The notes: a model not told the origin generated them from the letters alone. A stretch of 64,000 nt of DNA from Alopecurus myosuroides (GCA_028641055.1 CM054061.1:58078825-58142824), one strand, 5' to 3'. Shown: positions 32,527 to 45,124, numbered from the stretch's first letter. Made by a program: numbers and translations.

Positions 32527-33857
32527 TGTTGGAACGCGTAGAGATAAACACAACTTTTTCCTACATGGTATTTCCAAGATCTAGCCGAGGTAGAAGGCCA
32601 CGAGTATTACCACTAGACGCGCAGGTGTGGATTATCGATGCAGCGCGTCGGGGCAGTGCAGTCCCACGATCCGGTCCGGCCGATCCAATCCCTCGAACGT
32701 CGAAGTGCTGAACGTACAGCACCTCTGCCGGTATCCACACGTACGAGGAGAAGCTCCGACGGCGGACTGCTAGGTCCGGTGCGGCGGCTGGACTGAGTGG
32801 GGCTAGGGTTCCCAACGCATGGGAGAGTGGACTAACATGCCCGCTGGGCAACCTGCGCCCCTCTTTATATAGCGTATGGTAATGGGCTTCACAACACTTG
32901 TGGCCCATTCCCTCGGTGAGTCCGACTCACAAAACCAGTCCATTTCCGGTTCGGGTCCAACCCGACCAATACTTGCTCCCGCTTTTAAGTGTGCGACCCT
33001 GCAGGCTCATGGCGACTTGGACACGATTGGAGTCCAACTCCCAATCGATCAATCGGTAGCGCCTCCTAGCAGAACGTGCCGACTCCCAAGTACCATTGAG
33101 TCATGACGACATACCTTTCAATGTGATATTCATCTTAGTCCCTTTTGCCTCACGATATACCTTGTCGAGCTATAGGCGATTTTATCGTCATCCCTTAAAT
33201 AGTTCAACTCTCTTCTCGATCCGTGATATGTGATTCATCTGACTAACTCTTAGTCGATCGACACAGTTAACACTTAACTGAGTCGCGCATGGCCATGCTT
33301 CTTGAATCATATCACTTGAGAGGGCCCAGAGAATATCTCTCCATTCGGAGGGGCAAAATCCCATCTTGATTATCCACATCACGCAGTTTGCTTCACATTC
33401 GACCCGAACTCTGCCTTTATAGCTGCCTTGTCACAAAGCAGCGTTTAACAGAACCTAAGTCGGTGATCCACAACTCGGATTGTGCGACAACCTCAGGTCT
33501 AAGGATTACATTGATTGAGACATGCAAATGACGACGTGCTCGTTGCATCTCAATATGGGTCAGTCCGACTTGCTAAACTCTTTAGCCAAGTCCGTGAACG
33601 TTGGAATGGCATCACCATGCCCATGACAAGTGGAACCGTGTCATCAGCCAACACTCACATTAGTCTAGGGTGTGTGTCCAGCACAACCTTAACGACCAAG
33701 GACAATTAGTATGAACAACATGAATACCTAGTGCCACAATCGAATCACATATTCAATGACATATATCAGATGTTCAAACCAAAGGACAACTTAATAAATT
33801 TATGAATACATTGGGAATTACATCATACATGATTGCCTCTAGGGCATATTCCCAACA
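32527..33857 (-). repeat. Angela-like LTR (middle)
   Basis: 1331 bp with the same ends as the outer LTRs. It differs from both outer copies at shared positions, for example GCAGGTGTGGATTATC. It joins internal sequence directly at 33858 (GTTGCATCGTGCC), which matches internal position 30163, in the middle of the gag-pol gene. Confidence 0.9.
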
Positions 33858-36217
33858 GTTGCATCGTGCCGACTTCCAACGCAGCGACTCTCGCCTTGTT
33901 GCCGACGCGAATATCAACCTCTCCTCTTGCCACCCTCCTAGTTCTTACCAGTCCCTACAACGAGTTGCATATGTGAATAACTGACCCGGTATCATATACC
34001 CAAGAACTATTAGGCGCATCAGCAAGATAAATGTCTATAACATTGCACACAAGTGTACCTGAGTCGGAAGTCATACCTCCACTCTTGGCTCTGTCAGCCA
34101 AATACTTGGTGCAGTTCCTCTTCCAGTGGCCATCCTGCTTGCAATAGAAGCGATTGGCTCTGGCTGTAGGAGAAGGCTTAGTCTTTGAGGAAGCGCTCTG
34201 GACAGGGCCATGGGCGTTGCCTCCTGACTTATCCTTCTTCTTCTTAGTCCAAGAACTCTTCTTAAACTTAGCCTTATTCTGCACCATCAACACTTGACTG
34301 GCGCCTTTCTTGATATCAGCCTCTGCCGTTTTGAGAATCCCATGTAATTCAGTGATACTCTTATCCATACCATGCATATGGTAGTTCGAGATGAACGAAC
34401 CATACGCACTAGGAAGAGAGTTCAAAATTATATCAGTAGCGAACTCTTCGTTAATTGGGACGCCCAGCCAATCCAGAACTGAATGTAACCAATCATCTTG
34501 ATTACATGCGGACTCAGTGGATCGCCATCTTTCAGCTTATAGCCCAGCAAAGCTTGAGAGACTTGATACCTCTCGGTCTTTGCCTGAGCCTGGAACATAC
34601 TTTTGAGACTTTCGATCATATCGTAGGCCTCAACATTTTCGAACTGCTGCTGCAAGTCCGGTTCCATGTGTGCAACCATAAGACAGCTGATTTCCGTAGA
34701 CTCATCTCTAGTCTTACGGTAGGCATTCATGACAGTGACAGTCGCATCGTCATCAGGCTCATCTGGAAGTGGAGTTTCTAGAACATGTTCTTTCTTGTCA
34801 TGCTTGAGGACTATCCTCAGATTACGATACCAGTTGGTGAAATTAGTTCCATTAAGCTTATCTTTCTCTAGGATTGACCTCAACGCAAACGCGGACAACT
34901 GAGGAAGGTTGCTAGGTGCCATTGATCTACAACAGAAAATACGCAAAAACACTTAAGACATGTATTCATAAAAGAGCAGGCATATTAAACGCTTTAATAC
35001 TTATGCTCCCACTAGAACCAACACCCCTCTGATGGTTGCTAAGTGATTCAAGATCCTAAATAAGCAAGCCGACTAGTGAGCTTTAGCATCACCGCTAGTC
35101 GTCAAGTGATCTAGGTAGGCAACACCTTGCCAATCGTATTCAATATGACTCCTGTTAGTTGGGTGACATCACATGCCCCGGCTCCCAACCTACCTCGCCC
35201 CGAGCCCCACAACCGTTGTGATGGACTCGTCTAGATTATCAAGTGCTTCTGCTTGTAAGAGTCCGACTCAAACCCACCTAACCGGAAAGAATTGGTAGCA
35301 CCTAAATTTTATGAGCCCACTACCAAGAATGTCCGACTTGTGATGGTGCAGCACTGGCGGGGCGACCGACTAGACCTTCTTTGAGGGATTAAAATCTACC
35401 AACTATCTAAATAGAGGTAAATAGAGACATAACAATAACACAAATAAAGCAATTATAATGTGAAATGGTATGGCTCTCTTCGTGGTGATCTCCATCTCCA
35501 CGAAGCTTGTTAGTCGACTCGTGCCAACTCTTGTCACGTGCCATCTTACTCCATGTAGACGACTTGTACATCGACTTTCATGTCACCGGGTTCTCCAACA
35601 AGCTACACTAGCTAGTAAATCAAAGATTACATAGAGAATCCGACACGCAGGCCGGTATACAATAAAATGACAGCTCCTAGGCTCCAGCCAGCTGACAAGA
35701 ACATGATACGCAGATCATGTATGGATTACACACATCACATGCACATAAGCCATACCATTCACAACTTCCTGCAAAAACAAGTTATGCATAGATACGATAT
35801 CTACCGGCGTTGTGAAACTCGCAACGACATCTAAGGCGCTACGACAGGGCGAAGCCGACGGTCCGATCATGGATATCTTCATCGGATAAAACGATTTTAT
35901 CCAAATCTGATCCGTATTCCGATTCGATCAAACTCTTTGATCTTCGATCACCGCAATTGGATTTATGTGTCACGGTATACCCCGATGGCGGAAACCGACC
36001 GGTAGGGGTAAGTTTTTTCACGATCTTAGCAGTATGATCACGGAAACCAGATGATCCATTAACCCCGAGTACGATTGATCCAATCAACCTTGTACAAAAC
36101 CGATTTATCTCATAGACCGACCACCAAAACAGCAATTAGATCACATCCAACGCTAACTACATATCACATATGTACGGATCTCGGGCCTAATATCAGAAGC
36201 TACCACTCTGATACCAC
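33858..36217 (-). pseudogene. Partial second copy of Angela-like leader and gag
   Basis: This repeats 30163-32526: leader, primer site and gag through the knuckle and protease signature. Gag begins at the ATG at 34922. A one-base loss near 34472 shifts the frame, and a TAG at about 33955 stops it in the protease. Integrase, reverse transcriptase and RNase H are absent because the copy is cut by the middle LTR. Confidence 0.88.
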
Positions 36218-37544
36218 TGTTGTAACGCGTAGAGATAAACAGAACTTTTTCCTACGCGGTACTTCCAAGATCTAGCCAAGGTAGAAGGCCACGATGATTA
36301 CCACTAGACGCGCGGTTGCGGATTATCGATGAAGCGCGTTGGGGCAGTGCAGTCCACGATCCGATCCAGCCGATCCGATCCCACGAACGTCAAAGTGCTG
36401 AACGTACAACACCTCTGCCGGTATCCACACGTACAAGGAGGAGCTCCGACGGCAGACTGCTAGGTTTGGTGCGACGGCTGGACTGAGTGGGGCTAGGGTT
36501 CCCAACGCATGGGAGTGGACTAACGTGCCCGCTGGGCAACCCGCGCCCCTCTTTATATAGCGAATGGTAGTGGGCTTCACAACACTTGTGGCCCATTCCC
36601 TCTGTGAGTCCGACTCACAAAATCAGTCCATTTCCGGTTCGGGTCCAACCCAACCAATACTTGCTCCCGCTCTTAAGTGTGTGACCCTGCAGGCTCATGG
36701 CGACTTGGACACGATTAGAGTCCGACTCTCAATCGATCAATCGGTAGAGGCTCCTAGCAGAACGTGCCGACTCCCAAATCCCATTGAGTCATGCCGACAT
36801 ACCTTCCAATGTGATTTACATCTTAGTCCCTTTTGCCTCACGATATACCTTGTCGAACTATAGGCGATTTATCGTCAACCCTTAAATAGCTCGACTCTCT
36901 TCTCGATCCGTGATATGTGATTCATCTGACTAACTCTTAATCAACAGACACAGTTAACACTTAACTGAGTCGCACATGGCCATGCTTCCAGAATCATATC
37001 ACTCGAGAGGGCCCAGAGAATATCTCTCCATTCGGAGGGGCAAAATCCCATCTTGATTATCCACATCACGCATCTTGCTTCTCATTCGACCCGAAGTCTG
37101 CCTTTATAGTTGCCTTGTCACAAAACAACGTTTGACAGAACCTAAGTCGGTGATCCACAACTCGGATTGTGCGACAACCTCAGGTCTAAGGATTACATTG
37201 ATTGAGACATGCAAATGACGACTTGCTCGTTGCATCTCAATGTGGGTCAGTCCGACTTGCAAAACTCTTTAGCCAAGTCCGTGAACGTTGGAATGGCATC
37301 ACCATGCCCATGGCAAGTGGAACCGTGTCATCAGCCAACACTCACATTAGTCTTGGGTGTGTGTCCAGCACAACCTAAATGACCAAGGACAATCTAGTAT
37401 GAACAACATGAATATATAGTTCCACAATCGAATCACATATTCAATGACATATATCAGATGTTCAAAACAAGGACAACTTAATAACTTTATGAATATAGTG
37501 GGAATTACATCATACAAGATTACCTCTAGGGCATATTCCCAACA
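36218..37544 (-). repeat. Angela-like 5' LTR (outer right)
   Basis: 1327 bp, same length as the outer left LTR and closest to it in sequence. It is followed by the CCTTT target duplication. Confidence 0.9.
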
Positions 37545-38494
37545 CCTTTTGCACCAACTTGAGGATGCTAACTCTCTTGTAGATGAAAAGGAGGAAATTA
37601 TCATGACCTTGGAAAGCCATGGAGGTCACTCTTGCAATGATAAAGAGCTTGAAAAGGCTCTTGAAATTGAGCGTTCCATTAGAGCCTCCCTTGAGGAGAA
37701 ATTATCTAGTCTTGAAGAGACTTTTGCTATGAGTGTCTCTAAGATTAGGAAATATAATGAACAATCTCTTGCTCTTGGTAAAACACTTGAAAAATGAAGA
37801 GTTGAAGCTAGGAATTGCTCACGGGAAACTTGTTGCTCGTCATGAAAAACTAGAAAATGAGTTCACGTCTCTTAAAGAAATTCATGACAAGCTAACCAAA
37901 TCTCGTGACAATCTTCTAGCTCAACTATCAAATACGCAAGTCATGTCCTCTTCATCTACTAGCATTAGTACTTTGTCTAGCAATTCTTATGGTGCAACTA
38001 ATCTTGTAGGAAGTGAGAAGACTCTCAATGAGGTGATTCCTCAAAGAGTCAAGAATGGAAAGGAGGTACTTGGCTATGTAGCTAAGTCAAAGAAGAAATA
38101 CAAGAAGAACAATAAGAAGGTCACCTCTCCCTCACAATGAGTGAAATTTGTGAAAGAGGGAGAGGTGGGCAAAGACAAGGAGACCAACACCATTGTGGGT
38201 GGTGATACCTCTAGGGGAGCACCACTCATAACGACTTTGCCGGAAAATATAATCCATCTTACGTTCTTATGAAATCTAGAGATTGTCATGTGTAAGCTAA
38301 ATATGTTGGTACTTCTTATGGTGATGACTATCATTGGACTATTTGGGTTCCAAAGACCCTTGTTGCTAACAAAAGAGGACCCATTCAATGATGGGTAGCT
38401 AAATCAAGACACTAATCTATTGTAGGGAAGTGCTTCCAGGTCGAGCAAATGCACGGTAGATAGTGGTGCATCCCAACATATGACCGGAAGCAAG
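37545..38494 (+). pseudogene. SIRE-like gag tail and protease start
   Basis: The frame interrupted at 25923 resumes here (HQLEDANSLVDEKEE). It codes for a long coiled coil rich in Glu/Lys/Leu, then a Ser-rich linker and a Lys-rich tail (KSKKKYKKNNKK). A one-base shift near 37790 and stops near 38138 and 38387 break it. At about 38450-38485 the codons for VDSGASQHMTG give the aspartic protease signature. The solo LTR then interrupts the frame at 38500. Confidence 0.8.
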
Positions 38495-38499
38495 GATGC

Positions 38500-39054
38500 T
38501 GTCGAGACATCGTAGTAGTTTTCATAGACGGGGATGCCATGAGACTACGGTAGAGACGTGGGGTAACGGGATCGCGTAGTAAACACAGAACACAGGATTT
38601 ACCCAGGTTCGGTACGTCACGATAGTACGACGTACCTACTCCTGCACTTCTCACTAATCGGGACTAAAGCCCGTAAACAGGGTTACAATGTGAGGGTTTA
38701 GATCTAAGCTACTCGACGAGGATGAGCTTCTCGGCGAGTTGGCGTAGAACTTCTCTGTTATTCGTTCCTTGTTTTATCTATCTCCCGTCCGGCTTTATAT
38801 AATAGCCGGATTAGGGCTTACAGAATAGGAAACCTAGAAGACTACGGTAACTTGTAACTTGGAAAGCAAGGAATCCATCTTCTCCTCCAAGCCAGATCAC
38901 ATGGGCCGTGATCCGGGTTCTTCTAGAATCCGGCTTCTGTGCGTCGGATTGCTGGGCCGCCTAATGGACCTAAGCCCACTACCACTTAGGCCACCCTGGT
39001 AATCCGGCACTTTGTCTACCATCTTCTATACCCCTATTTGGTATATATCCGACA
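38500..39054 (-). mobile_element. Solo LTR of a Gypsy element, inside the SIRE protease region
   Basis: 555 bp from TGTCGAGACATC to TATATATCCGACA, flanked by perfect GATGC duplications (38495-38499 and 39055-39059). Read on the minus strand it matches the LTR at 62009-62555 in start, TATA region and end. No internal sequence remains, as expected after recombination between two LTRs. Confidence 0.9.
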
Positions 39055-39059
39055 GATGC

Positions 39060-42000
39060 AATGAGTGAACTTAATCCTCCATTACCTCATCTCAATTGCA
39101 TCACTATTAGTGATAACTTTGATCTAAAGGTATTGGGATGAGGCAAGGTAGCTATCTCAAATGATTTATCAATTGAGAATGTTCTCCTAGTCGAGTCCCT
39201 TGGTTACAATCTCATCTCGATTCTACAACTTGCAAAAAGTGGTTTTACCTCGTTCTTTAATAAAGAGAATGTGATTGTCACTTGGGAGACGACTCTTAAA
39301 GTAGCCTTTGTTGGGCATGTCGAGAACGACATGTATGTAGTGGACTTCTCTAAAGGAGACACATGTGCCGCAACATTCCTAATGGATAAAGTTGATGTGG
39401 GTTGGCTATGGCACCGCCGGTTAGCTCACACCAATATGAGGACTTTGCATGACCTTCAAAGTGACAATAATGTTCTAGGACTAATGAATGCTAAGTTTGT
39501 CAAAGATCGTGTGTGTAGCTCTTGAGTTCTTCGAAAGCAACATGGAGAAGCTCACCCCACCAAGACCAACATCACCACCCCAAGATTCCTCGAGCTCATT
39601 CATTTGGACCTATTTGGTCCCCTATCATATGATAGTCTTGGAGGCAAGAATTATTGTTTGGTGATTGTGGATGACTATTCAAGATATTTTTGCGTGTATT
39701 TCTTCAAGAGGAAGAGTGAGACTCAAAAGAGGGTCATCGAGTTCATCACTTTGGTAGAGCGCCAACACAATATGAGCATTATGGCGACCCGGAGTGATAA
39801 TGGCTCCAAGTTCAAGAACTACACCGTGGAGGGATTTCTTAGCGAAGAAGGGATTGCTCATCAATATTCCACTCCCTATACCCCTCAAAAAAATGGTGTG
39901 GCGGAGAGGAAGAACCGAACACTAATGGATGCGGCAAGGACCATGATTGCGGAATTCTTTTCTCCATACAATTTTTGGGCCGAGGCCTTCTCCACCGCTT
40001 TCCATGCTAGCAACCGGTTGTATTTCCGCAAGATCTTGAACAAGACCCCTTATGAGATTCTCACGGGTAAGAAGCCGGATGTTTCATACTTCAAGGTCTA
40101 TGGTTGCAAGTGCTTCATTCGTAAGAGAGGTAAACTCTTGTCAAAATTCGAGACCACGTCATATGAGGGTATTTTTGTTGGTTATGCCATGAATGCTCAT
40201 GCCTATAGAGTCTACAATAAGTCCGCCGGACAAGTTGAAGAAGCTATAGACGTGGTGTTTGATGAGGATAATGGGTCCCAAGGGGGGCGTATAGATCATG
40301 GTGTTGTAGGAGATGCAATTCCTCCCATCGTCATAAGAAGAATGGGGATTGGTGAAATAATCCCCATTGAGGGTTACCGGATGAAGGTCGGAGAAGGACT
40401 ATGCTCTACTCAAGTGGAGCCATTGACTACACCCATTGATACACAAGCTACCCAACAAGATGCACCAAGCCCTCAAGCTACGAATCAAGGCCAAGCTAAT
40501 GATCAAGATCATTCCATCGATCAAGGCCAAGCTAACACTCAAGGCCAAGCTAACACTCAAGGCCAAGCTAACACTCAAGGCCAAGCTCATAATGAAGGAC
40601 AAGGACAAGACACTCATGTTGGTGATAGAACCCAACATGTAAGAGATCCATGTCCCATTGAGGAACAAGATCAAGGACGAGATGGACATGACTCCGATGA
40701 TGAAGGTGATGATCAAGCCATATACAAGGAGTCTTTGGAGGAGTTGCTAGCTCATCGGGCAAAGAGAAGGCTAGAAAATCTTGCTCGTGCCAGTCACACG
40801 GAGGACATGATTCTTGGAAAAGTTCGTGGAATGGTAGTCATAAGAAGACAATTAGCGGATTTTAGCAAGGCTCATGATTTCGTCTCTCACATTGAGCCCA
40901 AGAAGGTCTATGAAGCGCTTGAAGATCAGGATTGTCTTGAAGCCATGCATGATGAGCTCAACAACTTTGAGCGCAACCAAGTGTGGAAGTTGGTGCCAAG
41001 GACAAAAGATTGCAAGAACGTCATCGGCACCAAGTGGGTATGCAAGAACAAGCAAGATAAAGATGGTATTGTCATTCGCAACAAGGCGAGATTGGTAGCT
41101 CAAGGCTTTTCTCAAGTCGAAGCTGTCGATTTTGGTGAAACTTTCGCTCACGTAGCTCGTCTTGAATCAGTTCGTATCTTGCTTGCATATGCTTCTCATC
41201 ATAATTTCAAACTGCAACAAATGGATGTTAAAAGTGCTTTCTTAAATGGTCCTATCCATGAGTTGGTATATGTCAAGCAACCTCCGGGTTTCGAGGATCC
41301 CAACCACCCCGATTATTTCTACAAACTCGATAAGGCGCTCTATGGATTTAAACAAGCTCCACGTGCGTGGTACGAGCATCTTAAAGAGTTTCTAGTGAAT
41401 CGTGGGTTCAATGTTGGTTTAATCGATCCCACCCTTTTCACCAAAAAGGTTGGAGGTGACTTGTTCATATGCCAACTCTATGTGGATGATATCATTTTTG
41501 GTTCTACTAACGCCAAGTTCAATGATGAGTTTTGCAAGCTTATGACAGACAAATTTGAGATGTCTATGATGGCCGAGTTGGAGTATTTTCTTTGCTTTGA
41601 AATAAAGCAACCCTGAAGGCACCTTCATCAAGCAAGCCAAGTATACTCAAGATATGCTCAAACGATTCAACATGCATGATGCCAAGCCTATGAAAACCCT
41701 CATGTCCACGACTATTGACTTGAAACCCGACCCGAATGGTAAAGAGGTAGATCAAAAGGTATATCGCTCCATGATTGGCTCTTTGCTCTACCTTTGCGCA
41801 TCTAGACCCGATATCATGTATAGCGTAGGTAAATGTGCAAGATTTCAATCCTCTCCGAGGCAAAGTCATTTTGAAGCAGTTAAGCGCATATTTCGCTATT
41901 TAGTTCATACCCCCAAACTTTGGTCTTTGGTATCCCAAGGGTTCAAGCTTTCAGCTCATCGGGTACTCGGATGCGGATAATGCGGGAGAGAAGACGGATA

Positions 42001-42431
42001 GGAAGTCTACATCCGGTGGTTGTCAATTTCTTGGTAGCTCTTTGGTATGTTGGTCTTCCAAGAAGCAAAATTTCATCGCTCTCTCAACCACCAAGGCCGA
42101 GTACATCTCCGCGGCAAGTTGTTATGCTCAATTGCTATGGATGCAGCAAACTTTGCGAGATTATGGTATCAAATTCGACAAGGTCCCCCTCTTGTGCGAC
42201 AATGAGAGTGCTATCAAGATCGCCTACAATCCCGTTCTTTACTCCAAGATGAAGCACATTGAGATTCGGCATCACTTTGTTCGGGATCATGTTGAGAAGG
42301 GCGATAATGATCTCTCCTATGTGCCGACTAAGTATCAACTTGCGGGTATCTTCACGAAGGCCCTTGATGAACCAAGGTTTCGGGGTTTGAGGAATGAACT
42401 AAATGTGATCGATGCGTCTAACTTCACTTGA
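39060..42431 (+). pseudogene. SIRE-like pol: integrase, reverse transcriptase, RNase H
   Basis: The end of the protease region leads to the integrase zinc part (HRRLAHTNMRTLH). An in-frame TGA at 39523-39525 falls where the last zinc-binding cysteine is expected. The frame is then open from 39526 to 41616. It carries the integrase D-D-E residues (HLDLFGP, TRSDNGSKF, NGVAERKN), a Gln-rich linker, and reverse transcriptase with KARLVAQGF, QMDVKSAFLNG and an intact YVDD at 41479-41490. Frameshifts near 41612 and 41925 separate the connection and RNase H parts. RNase H shows GYSDADNAG and ALSTTKAEY and ends at 42431. Confidence 0.85.
40486..40596 (+). repeat. In-frame coding minisatellite, QGQANT units
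   Basis: An 18 bp unit (CAAGGCCAAGCTAACACT) recurs about four times with near relatives on both sides. It encodes a Gln/Asn-rich tract between integrase and reverse transcriptase. Confidence 0.9.
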
Positions 42432-43675
42432 ACCCTTGCATAGATACCTTCACTACACTTGTTATCTAGGCTTAGATGTAGGCATGGACATAGGGGGAGC
42501 GTATTTCAACTCATGAACCAACACTCCTCCTATCATGCGCAAAACAATCAAAACTTCATGCATATCTAGTCATTATGTGACTTATGTGCTTAAACGTGAG
42601 TCATGCTTTTGGGCCCAAGATATATCTTCACGGCTCCATGGTATACACTCAAACACGGTGGCTCCTGCCACCAACATTTCTCTCTTTGATATGTTGATTG
42701 TCTCGTCTGCTCTTTTCTCGTTTTTGTGTTTGTGTGCTCATTGTCGTTGTTTTCGTTTTTCTCATTTTTGGTGGCTCACATCTTATATCTTGTTTTTCAA
42801 AAACTCGGTGTGTGCGGGAACCCCGGAAATTCCGGCCTAAGGCCCGGAATTTTCCGGCCCCATGATACTTGTCTCAGAAATTTTCCCTCATTTCCTCTGT
42901 GCCCGCTCACAGAAGGCACTCCGGAAATTTGAGCGGAAATTTCCGGGGCAAATATCCGGGGGCCGAAATATTCCGTGTCTTAAGCCCCGGAAATTTCCGG
43001 GGTTCGAGATTTTCCCAAAAATTCAATCCCCAATCCCTTGTGCCCTCTCGCAGAAGGCACCCCGGATTTTTGGGGCGGAATTTCCGGGTGAAATCTCCGG
43101 CCCCCGGAAATTTCTGGCCTTAACATCGGAATATTCCGGGGTAAGCAGCTGGGGGCTATAAATAGGCGATGGGAGGGGTGTTTCCAAATCTTTTCCCTTC
43201 CCCTTGCCTCGACTCCATCCCCAACCGCAGCCGCCGCCTCCTCGCCTCCCTTCTCCGTCCTCCGGCTACCTTTTGCGGATCAAGAGACCGCACATCCGTG
43301 CCACCTCCCATGGAGCCCGATATGTGCCATGTTTTCTCCGTAATCTAGGGTTTCTCAGTCGATTAGATCTTGTTAGATTCATCTCCAATGATTTTTGGGT
43401 TGGAACGTCCCTCTACAAGTCATGTTTATCACTTATTGTTCCTCCCTTCGCACTTCCATTTTGTTTTAGATTCGTTGCAGGCCTGGATTCGCAGCCCTGA
43501 TGCGATTTTTTCAGGGCCGGAAATTTCCGCCCCCAGAAATTTCATAAGTGGCCCGAATTTCCGGCTTGCCCTGAATCTTTTACAGAGATCCCTTATTCCA
43601 CTCCTCTAAGATGTGAGCCCCTATTTGATGTTGTGTTTGCTTTTCTTTGTTGGTTTGCTTTCGCTTTTCTCGCAG
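42432..43675 (+). promoter_or_regulatory. LTR-like promoter module and leader before the third ORF
   Basis: After pol and a purine tract (TAGGGGGAGC, about 42492) comes a stretch at 42818-43145 with repeated palindromes such as CCGGAAATTTCCGG and CGGAATATTCCGG, and a GCCC(G/T)CTC.CAGAAG motif. CTATAAATAG follows at about 43156. The same arrangement of motifs and TATA occurs in the 5' LTR (22960-23430). A plausible intron runs from GTGAGC at about 43612 to CTCGCAG at 43675. No ORF of note is inside. Confidence 0.6.
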
Positions 43676-45124
43676 ATGGTTCAAGCTCTAGGCCCCCCAA
43701 TGTGTCTAGCTCTCGCAAGAAGTGACGCGACTTAAGGGAGGATGATGGCGTGTTTGTTGATGAGGCCGAGACTCGTCGACGCCAACGCGATGAAGAGCAA
43801 GCATATGAGCGTCAACGCAACGCTGACATGGCAGCTCGTAGGGCAACAAGCAACACGGCAAGGCCGCTCTCAACGTGGCCACCATGTCTATAGTTGAGTT
43901 CAAGGCATGGCACAACAAGGCCTGGTACACTGAGGGTCCTTAGGACCAACTATTGATTCCTGCTTCTGGCATGTGGAGGAGGCGACTCTATTGAAGCAAG
44001 TTTACACAGCGATGAGCAAGCAAGTCTTCCCAATGAAGTATATCAACTTTGCACACATGGCCGCCAATCCTGCCTACTTCAACAACTCTGTTCATCTTGC
44101 TGAGCTCCTTGGACTGCGCCATCTCATGGAGACCCAATGCTCCTACAACACCACCTTCATCCAACAGTTCTTCGCCACCCTGGTTTTTGATGAGTCCGAG
44201 GAGATTGGTATGTCCTGGATGTTTGGCCCTCACTTCCTCACTACCATGTTCCATGATTTTGCTGCTGAGCTCGGGTATCCATTTGCTGGCATCAATGTCC
44301 TTCAAGGTGCTCGCACGCTCATTCATGGCATGGAGTATGAGAAGAACAAGTTGGTTGAGCTGTATGGTCCTCGTGGTGTTGTGGGTTATGCCAAGGGCCT
44401 CTATGCTATCTATGACATCCTTCTGCGCATGTTCCGGGAGACCATTGCCCCTAGCGGTGGCAACAATGATGAGATATGTGGCGGTTTGGTGAACCCCATG
44501 CACCATGCCTTCCTCACTTTCACCGAGGGCAATCTTGAGGTTACTGAGCGCCACAAGATTGATGTGATGTACTTCATCTTCAATGAGATCCACTATGCTC
44601 TCTTCCACCGCAAGGTGCCACCTTATGCACCATACATCATGAAGCTCATCAAGTCCAGGTATCCCGCTGAGCTTCGTGATGATGTTGAGTTGGACTGTGA
44701 GACGCACAAGGATGTGAAACTGTACAAGAAGAGCGCCCACATTACGCAAGCTGCATATGATGTTGGTGCCACTGGTCAGGGCCACCGTGATCCTCGCATG
44801 AGGTAGCCTCCTCCTGGTACAAAGAAGCACTCCTGGATTATTCGTGCCATTGGGAAGGTGATGTGCATGAATGTCTGCATCCACAAGGATAACTACAATG
44901 CCTATGTCGAGCGATGCAACATTCAAGAGAATCAGCGCACCATCATGACAGCCCTCAACATGCCCAATGTTCCTGCTCCTCTTCGTGCTCAGATTCCCTA
45001 CCGCTACTGGAAAAACCGTGATGTGGACTGGGATCTCGATGTGCCTGATGATGATGACATCGCCACTCCTAGTGAGGAGGAAGACAACACCGAGCATGCC
45101 GAGGACGATGATTACATGGCCTAG
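43676..45124 (+). pseudogene. Third ORF of the SIRE-like element, unknown function
   Basis: The frame from 43973 encodes MEEATLLKQVYTAMSKQVFP and continues through LVELYGPRGVVGYAKGLYAI and ETIAPSGGNNDEI to an acidic tail ending EDDDYMA at 45124. One in-frame TAG lies at 44804-44806. Upstream, an Arg/Glu-rich N-terminal part (about 43676-43950) is broken by stops and a frameshift. SIRE-clade elements carry an envelope-like ORF here, but I see no clear signal peptide or membrane helix, so that label is not claimed. Homologous ORFs are familiar from grass retrotransposons, with no known role. Confidence 0.65.

Larger units (their letters stand above)
25924..37544 (-). mobile_element. Angela/BARE-like Copia complex with three LTRs
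   Basis: The complex lies between perfect CCTTT duplications (25919-25923 and 37545-37549) in the SIRE gag. On the minus strand the order is LTR, partial 5' internal region, LTR, full internal region with gag-pol, LTR. The LTR starts TGTTGGGAATATGCCCTAGA and ends CGTTCCAACA, as in the Angela/BARE lineage. The two outer LTRs share variants that the middle one lacks, so they come from one original insertion and the middle LTR from another copy. Confidence 0.85.

Noticed and set aside
25924..37544. Two independent neighbouring Angela-like insertions
   Set aside because: Only one pair of target duplications (CCTTT) exists, at the outer edges, and the middle LTR joins internal sequence directly.
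43988..45097. 369-codon minus-strand ORF
   Set aside because: It is antisense to the third ORF of the SIRE-like element, whose sense frame is the recognisable one.
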